Source: Roseovarius azorensis
GTDB taxonomy: Bacteria > Pseudomonadota > Alphaproteobacteria > Rhodobacterales > Rhodobacteraceae
Assembly (NCBI RefSeq): GCF_900109455.1
Contig: NZ_FOAG01000006.1
Location: 207,214 to 271,213, forward strand
Direction: 5' to 3'
DNA: 64,000 nt
Shown here: piece by piece, positions 17,962 to 27,035 of the stretch
Layout: the number at the start of each line of letters is the position of its first letter
Numbering within the stretch: the stretch's first letter is position 1
Translations under genes and position numbers: made by a program
Notes under the pieces: model-generated
Database searches by the model: none
What the model saw: only the letters and a program-made list of their open reading frames with translations
Told to the model about the DNA's origin: nothing

Positions 17962-18807
17962 TTATGCCCGGCCTCTTTGCGACGGATGCCAGAAGGTCAC
18001 CGCCTTTTCCAGCAGCGCTACCGCGCCGTAGAATCCTGAGCCTGCGATGGCGGCCACCACGATCTCGGCCCAGACCAGATCGAGCGCCAGTTGCCCCACC
18101 GAGGTGGAAATACGAAAGCCCATGCCACGGATCGGGCTGCCAAAGAACTCTGCCACGATCGCCCCGATGAGCGCCAGTGTCGTCGCGATCTTGAGCCCGT
18201 TGAAAACAAATGGCATGGCGGCGGGCAGCCGAAGTTTCAGAAGCGTCTGCCAGTATCCGGCGGCATAGGTGCGCATCAGGTCGCGCTGCATCGCGCCCGC
18301 CTCCTGCAGTCCCTGAACGGTGTTCACCAGCATCGGAAAGAACACCATGACCACCACCACGGCGGCCTTGGATTGCCAGTCAAAGCCGAACCACATCACG
18401 AGGATTGGCGCCATGCCGATGATCGGCAGGGCGGCGACGAAATTGCCCACCGGCAGGAGGCCGCGCTTGAGAAACGGGAATCGGTCTATGGCAATGGCGA
18501 TCACAAAGGCGGCGCCGCAGCCCAGCACATAGCCCGTGAGCGCGCCCTTGATCGCGGTCTGCACGAAATCCTGCCAGAGAACATGCGTGGACCTGGCGAA
18601 AGTGGTGGCGATTGCCGTGGGCGGCGGCAAAAGCACGGGCGAGATGCCCAGCCCGCGCACCAGGCTTTCCCAGATCACGATGACCGTAAGGCCGAAGATG
18701 ACCGGCACCAGCAATCCGGTCAGTCGTGTCCGGGACTGCCGCGCCAGCCGTGAATTGATCCACCAGCCAAGCACCCATGCGAAAACCCCCGTGGCCAGCC
18801 AGCCCAT
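17962..18807 (-). CDS. ABC transporter permease 2 (probable pyrimidine uptake)
   Basis: This 281-residue integral membrane protein belongs to the SsuC/TauC/ThiX permease group. It has about six transmembrane segments and an EAA-type loop (RTYAAGYWQTLLKLRLPAAMP). The ATG at 18807 overlaps the stop of the other permease by one base (TGATG). A much longer open frame through this start is only an antisense-phase extension into the neighbouring gene. The two permeases differ in sequence and probably form a heterodimer. Confidence 0.88.
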   Translation of the reverse strand: MGWLATGVFAWVLGWWINSRLARQSRTRLTGLLVPVIFGLTVIVIWESLVRGLGISPVLLPPPTAIATTFARSTHVLWQDFVQTAIKGALTGYVLGCGAAFVIAIAIDRFPFLKRGLLPVGNFVAALPIIGMAPILVMWFGFDWQSKAAVVVVMVFFPMLVNTVQGLQEAGAMQRDLMRTYAAGYWQTLLKLRLPAAMPFVFNGLKIATTLALIGAIVAEFFGSPIRGMGFRISTSVGQLALDLVWAEIVVAAIAGSGFYGAVALLEKAVTFWHPSQRGRA

Positions 18808-19682
18808 CACGCCATCCCCATGCGTTTCAGCGTGATCCGCTGGATGAGGCCGATCAGCCCCACCAGCACCGCCGCCAGGGTCGCGGCCATGATGAGCGCG
18901 CTCCAGATCTGAATGGTCTGGCCGTAATAGCTTCCGGCCAGCAGGCGCGCGCCCAGTCCCGCCACGGCGCCGGTGGGCAGTTCGCCGACGATGGCGCCTA
19001 CGAGGCTTGCGGCCATGCCCACCTTGAGCGAGGTAAAGAGATAGGGCATCGACGACGGCAGGCGCAGCCGCCAGAAGGTCTGTGATGCGCTGGCATTCCA
19101 GGTGCGCATCTGGTCCAGTTGCATCGCGCCGGGGCTGCGCAGCCCCTTGACCATGCCCACGACGACCGGAAAGAACGACAGATACATCGAGATCATCGCC
19201 TTGGGCAGGAGGCCGGAAATCCCCACGGCATTCAGCACCACGATGATCATCGGCGCAATGGCGAGGATGGGAATCGTCTGGCTGGCGATGACCCAGGGCA
19301 TCACGCTCATGTCCATGGTGCGGTTGTAGACGATCCCGATGGCCAGCGCGATGCCCAGCCCCGTGCCCAGAAGGAACCCGAGCGCGGTGGCGCTGAAGGT
19401 GATCCAGCTGTGATAGAACAGCGAGCGTTTCGAGAATCCGCGCCCCTCCAGCACCATTTCGCCTGTGGTCTTCCATATCTCGGCGGCCACCTGATGCGGC
19501 GCGGGCAGCTTGGGCTTGTCCTGCGACCAGGTGTCGGCGACGAGTGCGGAAATGGTCAGATCCTGCCCCGCCCGCGCCGCCTGGTCCCGCGCCCATTGCG
19601 CGTTGAGCGCCACGGCAGAGCCATACCAGAGGGCGAAAATCGCGGCGACAATGGTGAGAACCGGAAGAAGATTGCGCATCAC
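18807..19682 (-). CDS. ABC transporter permease 1 (probable pyrimidine uptake)
   Basis: The 291-residue permease belongs to the same SsuC/TauC-like group as its downstream partner. It has an N-terminal membrane span, a periplasmic loop (about residues 30-75), further spans and an EAA loop (RTWNASASQTFWRLRLPSSMP). It begins 135 bases after the ATPase gene; that gap has no gene, but holds an AT-rich GGAGTATTTTGAGAACGAGG element and a GC-rich hairpin. Together with the ATPase and binding protein it forms a complete importer. Confidence 0.88.
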   Translation of the reverse strand: MMRNLLPVLTIVAAIFALWYGSAVALNAQWARDQAARAGQDLTISALVADTWSQDKPKLPAPHQVAAEIWKTTGEMVLEGRGFSKRSLFYHSWITFSATALGFLLGTGLGIALAIGIVYNRTMDMSVMPWVIASQTIPILAIAPMIIVVLNAVGISGLLPKAMISMYLSFFPVVVGMVKGLRSPGAMQLDQMRTWNASASQTFWRLRLPSSMPYLFTSLKVGMAASLVGAIVGELPTGAVAGLGARLLAGSYYGQTIQIWSALIMAATLAAVLVGLIGLIQRITLKRMGMA

Positions 19683-19817
19683 GTATCCCCTGCTTTCACT
19701 GTTCCGGAAATACTCGGATCGCAGCGCTGAAATCGAGCGCAGGTTTGGAGTATTTTGAGAACGAGGAAAGTCCTCCTCCCCGTCAGAGGGGAGGGGGCAT
19801 TTTCAGGGCGGGCGGGT

Positions 19818-20603
19818 TCAGACCTCATCGCCATGCCCCGCGCGCAGCCCCTCGCGGACGCGATGGGCGATCTCGAGGAATTCCGGCGTCTCGCGAATGC
19901 CGAGCGGACGCTCGCGGGGCAGCGTGCTTTCGATCACGTCGGTGATCCGGCCGGGGCGCGGCGACATGACCACGATCCGGGTGCTCAGATAGACCGCCTC
20001 GGGGATCGAATGGGTGACGAAGCAGATCGTCTTGTTGGTCCGCTCCCAGAGCTGCAAGAGTTGCTCGTTGAGGTGATCGCGCACGATCTCGTCGAGCGCG
20101 CCAAAGGGTTCGTCCATCAAGAGGATGTCGGCGTCAAAGGCCAGGGCGCGGGCGATCGAGGCGCGCTGTTGCATGCCGCCCGAGAGCTGCCAGGGGTATT
20201 TCCGTTCGAACCCCGCCAGATCGACCAGTTCAAGCACGCGCTTGACGCGGGCGTCCTGATCGTCGTGCGCATAGCCCATGATTTCGAGAGGCAGGCGGAT
20301 GTTGCCGCCGATCGTGCGCCAGGGATAAAGTCCCGCCGCCTGAAACACATAGCCATAGGCGCGGGATTTGCGCGCCTCTTCCGGGCTGATACCGTTGACG
20401 GTCATCGTGCCGCCGGTGGGATGTTCCAGATCGGCCATGCAGCGCAGGAATGTCGTCTTGCCACAGCCCGAGGGGCCGATGAAGCTGACGAAATCGCCCT
20501 TTTCGACGTCGAGGCTCACGTCCTTGAGCGCATGCACCGGCCCGTCATTGGTCTGAAAGGTCAGCGACAGGTCGCGCGCGCTGATCACCGTATTCGTCGT
20601 CAA
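19818..20603 (-). CDS. ABC transporter ATP-binding protein (probable pyrimidine uptake)
   Basis: The 261-residue ATPase of the SsuB/TauB type energises the two-permease importer downstream. The Walker A GPSGCGKT is near residue 43, the signature LSGGMQQR near residue 139 and the Walker B ILLMDEPFGALDE near residue 161. It lies 96 bases after the dihydropyrimidinase stop, a gap with two GGCGCGCC blocks that could form a hairpin, so expression may be partly separate from the enzyme genes. Confidence 0.9.
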   Translation of the reverse strand: MTTNTVISARDLSLTFQTNDGPVHALKDVSLDVEKGDFVSFIGPSGCGKTTFLRCMADLEHPTGGTMTVNGISPEEARKSRAYGYVFQAAGLYPWRTIGGNIRLPLEIMGYAHDDQDARVKRVLELVDLAGFERKYPWQLSGGMQQRASIARALAFDADILLMDEPFGALDEIVRDHLNEQLLQLWERTNKTICFVTHSIPEAVYLSTRIVVMSPRPGRITDVIESTLPRERPLGIRETPEFLEIAHRVREGLRAGHGDEV

Positions 20604-20699
20604 TTTCCATCCCCTGCTGGCCCCGCGCGTAATGCGCCCGGCTGGCTCGTTCTTGTCAAGAGGCGCGCCTCGCGAAATCGGCGGGGCGCGCCGGATTTC

Positions 20700-22163
20700 T
20701 CAGATCCCTGCCGGAATGTTGAGCGGGTCGCGCCGGATCATCTTGGGCGCGGTCAGCGCCTTCCATTTCGAGAGCGCCTGATGCGCCGAGGGGAAGGCCG
20801 GGCGCGGCACGAAGCGGCCGCGACCGGGCTGTGGCTGCGAATTCTGCCCCCAGGCCCAGATCACCTCGCCGCGGCTGAGGGTGTAGCGCGGTTGCGCCTT
20901 GACCTCGAAGCCCTCGAAGACGTTGTAATCGAGGATCGAATGGTGGTTCGAAGCGCTGATCGTCTTGGTGATCTTTGGATCCCAGACCACGATATCGGCA
21001 TCCGCGCCCTCGACCAGCGCGCCCTTTTTCGGATAGATATTGAGGATCTTGGCCACGTTCGATGAGGTGACGGCGACAAATTCGTTCATCGTCAGGCGCC
21101 CCGTTTCCACCCCGTGCGTCCAGAGCACCGCCAGCCGCTCCTCCAGCCCGTTCGAGCCGTTGGGGATGATGCGGAAATCGTTGCGTCCGGCGCGTTTCTG
21201 CTCGGTGTTGAAGGCGGCGTGATCGGTGGCCACCACCTGCAACGAGCCGGCCTGAAGCCCGGCCCACAGACTGTCCTGATGATCCCTGGAGCGGAAGGGG
21301 GGCGACATCACCCGGCGCGCGGCGTGGTCCCAGTCCTTGTTGAAATACTCGGATTCGTCCAGCGTCAGAAACTGGACCAGCGGCTCGCCATAGACGCGCA
21401 TGCCCTTTTGCCGCGCGCGGCGGATCGCCTCGTGCGCCTGTTCGCAGGAGACATGCACGATATAGAGCGGCACGCCCGCCGCATCGGCAATGCAGATCGC
21501 GCGGTTGGCGGCCTCGCCCTCGAATTCGGGGGGGCGGGAATAGGCGTGGCCCTCGGGTCCGGTGATGCCCTGGTCAAAGTATTTCTGCTGCATCTCGGCC
21601 ACCAGATCGCCGTTCTCGGCATGGACCATCGGCAGCGCGCCCAGTTCCGCGCAGCGCTTGAAGGAGGCGAACATCTCGTCATCCTCGATCATCAACGCGC
21701 CCTTGTAGGCCATGAAATGCTTGAAGGAATTGACGCCCATGTCGACGGCATCCTTCATCTCGTTGAAGACGCTCTCGTTCCAGCCGGTGATCGCCATATG
21801 ATAGCCGATGTCGCTGCAAATCTGCGGCGTGGATTTGCGGTGCCATTCGTTGATGGCATTTTTAATGCTGCCATCGGCGCCGGGCAGGCAGAAATCCACC
21901 ACCATCGTGGTGCCGCCACAGGCCGCCGCCCAGGTGCCGGTCTCGAAGGTTTCCGCCGCCGTGGTGCCCATGAAGGGCATTTCCAGATGGGTATGCGGGT
22001 CGATACCGCCGGGGATGACATAGGCGTCCGTGGCGTCGATATAGGTGTCGCCTTTAAGGTCCGTGCCGATCTGCCTGATCGTCTCGCCCTCGATCAGCAC
22101 ATCGGCCTTCCATGTCCGGTCGGCGGTGACGACGGTGCCGTTCTTGATGACTTTGGTGGTCAT
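20700..22163 (-). CDS. hydA: Dihydropyrimidinase
   Basis: This zinc amidohydrolase opens the ring of dihydrouracil or dihydrothymine to the N-carbamoyl beta-amino acid, the second step of reductive pyrimidine breakdown. With the ATG at 22163 it has 487 residues. The metal-binding H57 and H59 sit in GIDPHTH, and the SFKHFMAYKG segment (146-155) carries the lysine that becomes carboxylated. Later metal ligands are in YIVHVSCEQAH and ATDHAAF. The C terminus is about 25 residues longer than many homologues. A reading frame that extends 110 codons upstream is not protein-like and is left out. Hydantoinase activity is also typical of the family. Confidence 0.93.
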   Translation of the reverse strand: MTTKVIKNGTVVTADRTWKADVLIEGETIRQIGTDLKGDTYIDATDAYVIPGGIDPHTHLEMPFMGTTAAETFETGTWAAACGGTTMVVDFCLPGADGSIKNAINEWHRKSTPQICSDIGYHMAITGWNESVFNEMKDAVDMGVNSFKHFMAYKGALMIEDDEMFASFKRCAELGALPMVHAENGDLVAEMQQKYFDQGITGPEGHAYSRPPEFEGEAANRAICIADAAGVPLYIVHVSCEQAHEAIRRARQKGMRVYGEPLVQFLTLDESEYFNKDWDHAARRVMSPPFRSRDHQDSLWAGLQAGSLQVVATDHAAFNTEQKRAGRNDFRIIPNGSNGLEERLAVLWTHGVETGRLTMNEFVAVTSSNVAKILNIYPKKGALVEGADADIVVWDPKITKTISASNHHSILDYNVFEGFEVKAQPRYTLSRGEVIWAWGQNSQPQPGRGRFVPRPAFPSAHQALSKWKALTAPKMIRRDPLNIPAGI

Positions 22164-22188
22164 GTCCTGTCTCCCTGTAGCTCTGATG

Positions 22189-22242
22189 CCCGGGGTTTCT
22201 TCTTGGCGAAAATACCCCGGGGGTTTGGGGGCTGGCCCCCAA
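22189..22242. repeat. Intergenic double-hairpin element (Rhodobacterales type)
   Basis: CCCGGGGT (22189-22196) pairs with ACCCCGGG (22214-22221) around TTCTTCTTGGCGAAAAT, and is followed by TTGGGGG-CTGG-CCCCCAA (22225-22242). The core TTCTTGGCGAAAATACCCC resembles a sequence often seen between genes in Rhodobacteraceae genomes. It lies in the 79-base gap between the ureidopropionase and dihydropyrimidinase genes and could attenuate or protect the message. Confidence 0.6.
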
Positions 22243-23493
22243 TCATTCCACCACCTCCGCCGTCTCCAGCACCGCGTGCAGGAGCACGTCCGCGCCGGCG
22301 CGCGCCCAGTCGGGGGTGATTTCCTCGGCCTCGTTGTGGCTGAGGCCGTCCTTGCAGGGGCACATGACCATGGTGGTGGGATAGAGCTTGTTGACCCAGC
22401 AGGCATCGTGGCCTGCGCCCGAGATGATGTCCATATGGCTGTAGCCCAGCCGTTTCGCGGCGTCGCGCACCCGGCCCACCAGCGTCTCGTCAAAGGCGGG
22501 CGGGTCGAAGAAGCCCACGACCTCGGCGCTGAATTTCACCCCGATGTCGGCGCAGAGCCCCGGCGCGGTCTCCATGAGTTCCTCGACCATCGCCTCCAGC
22601 GTTTCGAGCACGTGGCTGCGGAAATCGACCGTGAACACCACCTTTTCGGGGATGATGTTGCGGCTGTTGGGGTAGACGTCGATATGGCCGATCGCGCCAA
22701 CGGCATTGGGTTGGTATTGCAGGGCAATCTCATGCACCAGTTCGGTGACACGCGCCAGCGCGCGGCCCGCGTTGCGGCGCATGTACATGGGCGTCGATCC
22801 GGTGTGCTGTCCCTTGCCCGTCACCGTGCATTCGATCCAGCGCAGGCCCTGACCGTGGGTCACGACGCCGATCTGTTTGCCTTCGGCCTCCAGAATCGGC
22901 CCCTGTTCGATGTGCAGCTCGAAAAAGGCGTGCATCTTGCGGTCGCCCACCTTTTCCGGGCCTTTCCAGCCGATCCGCTCCAGCTCGTCGCCAAAGCGTT
23001 TGCCCTGCGCATCGACCCGGTCATAGGCCCAGTCCTGATCCAGCACGCCGGCAAAGACGCCCGAGGCCAGCATGGCGGGGGCAAAGCGGGCGCCTTCCTC
23101 GTTGGTCCAGTTGGTGACGACGATGGGGTGGCGCGTCCTGATGTCGAGATCGTTGAGGGTGCGGATGATTTCCAGCCCCGCCAGCACGCCCAGCACACCG
23201 TCGTATTTGCCGCCCGTGGGCTGCGTGTCGAGATGGCTGCCGACATAGACCGGCAGCGCCTTGGGGTCGGTGCCCTCGCGGCGTGCGAACATGGTTCCCA
23301 TCTCGTCCACGCCCATGCCGAGGCCCGCCGCCTCGCACCATTTCTGAAAGAGCGCGCGGCCTTCGGCATCCTCGTCGGTGAGGGTCTGACGGTTGTTGCC
23401 GCCCGCCACGCCGGGGCCGATCTGCGCCATTTCCATGATGCTGTCCCAGAGCCGTTCGCCGTTGATTTTCAGGTTTTCGCCGGGTGCCGCCAT
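22243..23493 (-). CDS. Zn-dependent amidase, probable beta-ureidopropionase
   Basis: The 416-residue M20/M28-type hydrolase of the HyuC/AmaB/PydC group removes the carbamoyl group from N-carbamoyl-beta-alanine, releasing beta-alanine, CO2 and ammonia. Metal-ligand motifs are seen: GSHLDTQP (His and Asp), NEEGARF (Glu pair) and GAGHDAC (His) near the C terminus. The ATG at 23493 gives MAAPGENLKING, which fits homologues; 34 upstream codons overlap the operator region and are not used. A perfect RutR-like palindrome lies 55 bases before this start, and the gene heads the operon running into dihydropyrimidinase and the ABC importer. Confidence 0.88.
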   Translation of the reverse strand: MAAPGENLKINGERLWDSIMEMAQIGPGVAGGNNRQTLTDEDAEGRALFQKWCEAAGLGMGVDEMGTMFARREGTDPKALPVYVGSHLDTQPTGGKYDGVLGVLAGLEIIRTLNDLDIRTRHPIVVTNWTNEEGARFAPAMLASGVFAGVLDQDWAYDRVDAQGKRFGDELERIGWKGPEKVGDRKMHAFFELHIEQGPILEAEGKQIGVVTHGQGLRWIECTVTGKGQHTGSTPMYMRRNAGRALARVTELVHEIALQYQPNAVGAIGHIDVYPNSRNIIPEKVVFTVDFRSHVLETLEAMVEELMETAPGLCADIGVKFSAEVVGFFDPPAFDETLVGRVRDAAKRLGYSHMDIISGAGHDACWVNKLYPTTMVMCPCKDGLSHNEAEEITPDWARAGADVLLHAVLETAEVVE

Positions 23494-23547
23494 TGGTGTC
23501 CTCACTGTATTTCCTGCCGGGGGCGCCGCGCCGCCCCTTGTCGCTTT

Positions 23548-23563
23548 TTTACCATTTGGTAAA
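23548..23563. promoter_or_regulatory. RutR-like operator between ureidopropionase gene and rutR
   Basis: TTTACCATTTGGTAAA has perfect seven-base arms around a two-base centre. It matches the known E. coli RutR site TTGACCA-nn-TGGTCAA at 12 of 14 arm positions. It lies in the divergent promoter region next to the rutR gene itself. Confidence 0.8.
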
Positions 23564-23680
23564 CTTACGATTGCGTGCCGGGGTTGCCCTGTCAAGATTC
23601 GTCTTGGGACGAGGGGGCGATCTGGCTAACCTGAACGCGGGGGCGGTGAAAATCGCACCGCTCGACGTGAAAGGACCAGG

Positions 23681-24307
23681 ATGCAGGACAGCCCCGCCGC
23701 GCAGGCGACGCGCAAGCCCAGCCGCATTCAGTTGCGCAATCGCAAGCGGATTCTCGATGCGGCGCTCGAGGTGTTCTCGGCGCATGGATATCGCGGTGCG
23801 ACGCTGGATCAGATCGCGGAGGAGGCCGGGATCAGCAAGCCCAACATCCTCTATTATTTCGAGGGCAAGGAAGAGATTCACGTGACGCTGCTCAATCATC
23901 TGATGGATGAGTGGCTGGCACCGCTGCGCGCGGTCGACCCGGAGGGCGATCCGCTGGAGGAGTTGCTGACCTATGTGCAGCGCAAGCTGGAGATGGCCCG
24001 CGATCTGCCGCGCGAGAGCCGACTTTTCGCCAACGAAATCCTGCAGGGTGCGCCGCGCATGACCCCGCATCTGGAGAGTGTGCTGCGACCGCTGGTGGAT
24101 CAGACGGCGCAGTTGATCTCGGGCTGGATCGCTGTTGGCAGGCTGGCCCCGGTGGACCCGCGGCATCTGCTGTTCTCGATCTGGGCGACGACGCAGCATT
24201 ACGCGGATTTCGACGCGCAGGTGCGGGTGCTGATGGACGAGGCAGAGGTGCATGCGGGCGCCGCGGCGCATCTTGAGCGGATGTTCCGGCGGCTGCTGAC
24301 GCCCTGA
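23681..24307 (+). CDS. rutR: TetR-family regulator RutR
   Basis: The 208-residue repressor has a TetR helix-turn-helix (about residues 22-66, LDQIAEEAGISKPNILYYF) and a C-terminal all-alpha ligand domain of the RutR type (FANEILQGAP, IWATTQHYADF). RutR binds uracil or thymine and controls pyrimidine breakdown. It lies between the two minus-strand catabolic arms, divergent from the ureidopropionase gene and convergent with preA, and the predicted operators at 23548 and 27036 sit in front of both arms. Confidence 0.9.
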   Translation: MQDSPAAQATRKPSRIQLRNRKRILDAALEVFSAHGYRGATLDQIAEEAGISKPNILYYFEGKEEIHVTLLNHLMDEWLAPLRAVDPEGDPLEELLTYVQRKLEMARDLPRESRLFANEILQGAPRMTPHLESVLRPLVDQTAQLISGWIAVGRLAPVDPRHLLFSIWATTQHYADFDAQVRVLMDEAEVHAGAAAHLERMFRRLLTP

Positions 24308-24333
24308 GGGCGGGCGTGGTCGGACGACAGGCC

Positions 24334-25638
24334 CTATTCCGCCGCGCATCGCCCCGGATTGTTGGGATGCGTCGTCCAGTTGGCATACTCCCGGCGCACC
24401 ACTTCGCCGGTGCGCGGATCGACCGCGCCCGCCGCCATGGGTTCCATCGTGATGCAGCCCTCGACCGGACAGACATTCACGCAGAGATTGCAGGCGACGC
24501 ATTCGTCATCCTTGACGGTAAACACGCGGTCGGGTGACATCGCGATCGCCTGATGGCTGGTATCCTCGCAGGCGGCATAGCAGCGACCGCATTTGATGCA
24601 GTCGTCCTGACTGATCCTGGCCTTGGCGACATAGTTGAGGTTCAGATCCTGCCAGTTGACCACATTGGGCACGGCGCGCCCGACCAGTTGGTCGACCGAG
24701 GCAAAGCCCTTGTCGTCGATGTATTGCGACAGGCCCGAGATCATTTCCTGCACGATCCTGAAGCCATAGGTCATGGCCGCTGTGCAGACCTGGACATTGC
24801 CCGCGCCAAGCGCCATGAATTCCGCCGCGTCGCGCCATGTTGTGACGCCGCCGATGCCGCTGATCGGCAGGCCCCTTGTGGCCGGATCACGGGCAATCTC
24901 GGCCACCATGTTGAGCGCGATGGGTTTCACCGCAGGCCCGCAATAGCCGCCATGCGCGCCCTTGCCGTCGATGCTGGGTTCGGGGCTGAAGCTGTCGAGA
25001 TCGACCGAGGTGATCGAGTTGATCGTGTTGATGAGGCTCACTGCATCGGCGCCGCCCTCCTTGGCGGCAAGGGCGGGTTTGCGGATGTCGGTGATATTCG
25101 GCGTCAGTTTCACGATCACCGGCAGGCTTGAGTGTTTCTTGCACCAATGCGCCACCTGACCCACATATTCCGGCACCTGGCCAACGGCGCTGCCCATGCC
25201 GCGTTCGCTCATCCCGTGCGGGCAGCCGAAATTCAGTTCTACCCCGTCGCATCCGGTATCCTCGACCCGGTGCAGGATTTCGCGCCATGCGTCCTCGTTG
25301 ACCGGGACCATCAGGCTTGCGATCAGCGTCCGGTCGGGCCAGTCGCGCTTGACCCGCTTCATTTCCTCAAGGTTCACTTCGAGCGGGCGGTCGGTGATCA
25401 GTTCTATATTGTTGAGCCCCAGAAGGCGGCGATCAGCGCCATAGATGGCCCCGTACCGGGGGCCGTTGACGTTGACGACGGGTGGCCCCGCTTCGCCCAG
25501 TGTTTTCCATACGACGCCGCCCCAGCCCGCCTCGAAGGCGCGGCGGACATTGTATTCCTTGTCCGTCGGCGGGGCCGAGGCCAGCCAGAACGGGTTGGGC
25601 GATGTGATGCCGATGAAATTCGTCGTAAGGTCAGCCAT
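24334..25638 (-). CDS. preA: NAD-dependent dihydropyrimidine dehydrogenase subunit PreA
   Basis: PreA with PreT reduces uracil or thymine to the 5,6-dihydro form, the first step of the reductive pathway. The 434-residue protein has an N-terminal dihydroorotate-dehydrogenase-like FMN barrel and a C-terminal two-cluster ferredoxin domain with CIKCGRCYAAC and CVACNLCVNVCPVEGC. Substrate-site features include GCPHGMSERGMG with the catalytic Cys region. It starts 13 bases after the preT stop, so the two are co-transcribed. Confidence 0.95.
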   Translation of the reverse strand: MADLTTNFIGITSPNPFWLASAPPTDKEYNVRRAFEAGWGGVVWKTLGEAGPPVVNVNGPRYGAIYGADRRLLGLNNIELITDRPLEVNLEEMKRVKRDWPDRTLIASLMVPVNEDAWREILHRVEDTGCDGVELNFGCPHGMSERGMGSAVGQVPEYVGQVAHWCKKHSSLPVIVKLTPNITDIRKPALAAKEGGADAVSLINTINSITSVDLDSFSPEPSIDGKGAHGGYCGPAVKPIALNMVAEIARDPATRGLPISGIGGVTTWRDAAEFMALGAGNVQVCTAAMTYGFRIVQEMISGLSQYIDDKGFASVDQLVGRAVPNVVNWQDLNLNYVAKARISQDDCIKCGRCYAACEDTSHQAIAMSPDRVFTVKDDECVACNLCVNVCPVEGCITMEPMAAGAVDPRTGEVVRREYANWTTHPNNPGRCAAE

Positions 25639-25651
25639 GGCTCTGTCTCCC

Positions 25652-26983
25652 TTAGCTCGCCCGGCCTGTCAGGCTGGCGTGGATGTCCTCGGCGGCGTCG
25701 CGGCCCTGGGCCACCGCCGTCACGGTCAGATCGTCCCCTCCCGCTGCGCAATCGCCCCCGGCCCAGACACCGGGCAGCGAGGTGCGCCCGGCGCCGGTGA
25801 CGGCGATCTTGCGACCCTCGAGATCGGGCAGTTCCGCCCCTTCGAGCGTCTGGCCGATGGCCTTGAACACCTGATCGGCGGCAAGGCGGAACCGCTGGCC
25901 GGTGGGGTTGAGATCGTCATCGGTATATTCGAACTCGACCTCGCGCACCGCGCCATTGCCATGCACGGCGATGGGGGTGGCATTGGTGATGATCCGCACG
26001 CCCTTGGAGGTGGCGAGATCCTGTTCATAGCGGCTGGCGTTCATTCGGTCGCGGCCCCGGCGATAGACGAGGCTGACATTGAGCGCGCCAAGGAGTCTGG
26101 CCTGAACGGCGGCGTCCACGGCGGTCATGCCGCCGCCGATCACCACGACGTCGCGGCCGATGGGCAGGCGCGCCAGATCGCCGGCCTGCCGCAGGTCTGC
26201 GATGAAATCCACCGCGTCGCGCATCCCCTCGCGGTCCTCGCCGTTCAGACCGAGCGCATTGACCCCGCCCAGCCCGATGCCGAGAAAGACCGCATCGAAA
26301 TCCTCGCGCAGGCCGGCCAGTGACACCTCGCGGCCCAGCCGCTTGCCGGTCTCCAGGGTGATCCCGCCAATCTGCATCAGCCAGTCCACCTCGCGCGCGG
26401 CGAAGCTGTCGGTGCTCTTGTAGGCGGCGATGCCGAATTCGTTGAGGCCGCCGGGTTTCGCGCGCCCGTCGTAGAGCGTCACGTCATGTCCGTGCATCGC
26501 CAGCCGGTGCGCGCAGGCGAGGCCCGCAGGCCCCGCGCCCACCACCGCGATCCGCCGCCCGGTGGGCGCGGCGCGGGTGAAGGGATGCACGCCCTGCGCG
26601 ATCAGCGTGTCGGTGGCATAGCGTTGCAGGCGGCCAATCAGGACCGGCTTGCCCTCCGCCGCCTCGCGCACGCAGGCCTCTTCGCAGAGGGTTTCGGTCG
26701 GGCAGACACGGGCGCACATGCCGCCAAGAATGTTCTGGCTGAGGATCGTTCTGGCCGCCGCCTCGGGCGTGCCGGTGGCGATCTGCCGGATGAAAAGCGG
26801 GATGTCGATATCCGTGGGGCAGGCGGTGATGCAGGGCGCATCATGGCAGAAATAGCAGCGGTCGGCGGCAACCAGCGCCTCGTGATCGTCAAGTGCCGGG
26901 TGCAGATCGGTGAAATTCTCGGCCAGATGCTGTGGATCGAGGCGACCGGCGACGATGCCGGGGGTCAGCGCGTTGTCACTCAT
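25652..26983 (-). CDS. preT: NAD-dependent dihydropyrimidine dehydrogenase subunit PreT
   Basis: PreT is the electron-input subunit, taking hydride from NAD(P)H through FAD and clusters to PreA. With the ATG at 26983 it has 443 residues: Cys-rich N terminus (CYFCHDAPCITACPTDIDIP and CARVCPTETLCEEAC), an FAD-binding GAGPAGLA and a second nucleotide fold with IGGGMTAVD. The downstream ATG is preferred over that at 26995 because the sequence TATGGAGACCGCC supplies a GGAGA ribosome site seven bases before it. A RutR-like palindrome lies about 50 bases upstream. Confidence 0.93.
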   Translation of the reverse strand: MSDNALTPGIVAGRLDPQHLAENFTDLHPALDDHEALVAADRCYFCHDAPCITACPTDIDIPLFIRQIATGTPEAAARTILSQNILGGMCARVCPTETLCEEACVREAAEGKPVLIGRLQRYATDTLIAQGVHPFTRAAPTGRRIAVVGAGPAGLACAHRLAMHGHDVTLYDGRAKPGGLNEFGIAAYKSTDSFAAREVDWLMQIGGITLETGKRLGREVSLAGLREDFDAVFLGIGLGGVNALGLNGEDREGMRDAVDFIADLRQAGDLARLPIGRDVVVIGGGMTAVDAAVQARLLGALNVSLVYRRGRDRMNASRYEQDLATSKGVRIITNATPIAVHGNGAVREVEFEYTDDDLNPTGQRFRLAADQVFKAIGQTLEGAELPDLEGRKIAVTGAGRTSLPGVWAGGDCAAGGDDLTVTAVAQGRDAAEDIHASLTGRAS

Positions 26984-27035
26984 GGCGGTCTCCATAGGAT
27001 CGGATGGCTGATCTCAGTATTCCACGATTTGAAAT

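Noticed and set aside
17962..19596. A 544-codon open frame covering both pyrimidine permease genes
   Set aside because: Only the downstream 281 codons are protein-like; the rest runs out of phase through the other permease, as expected in GC-rich DNA.
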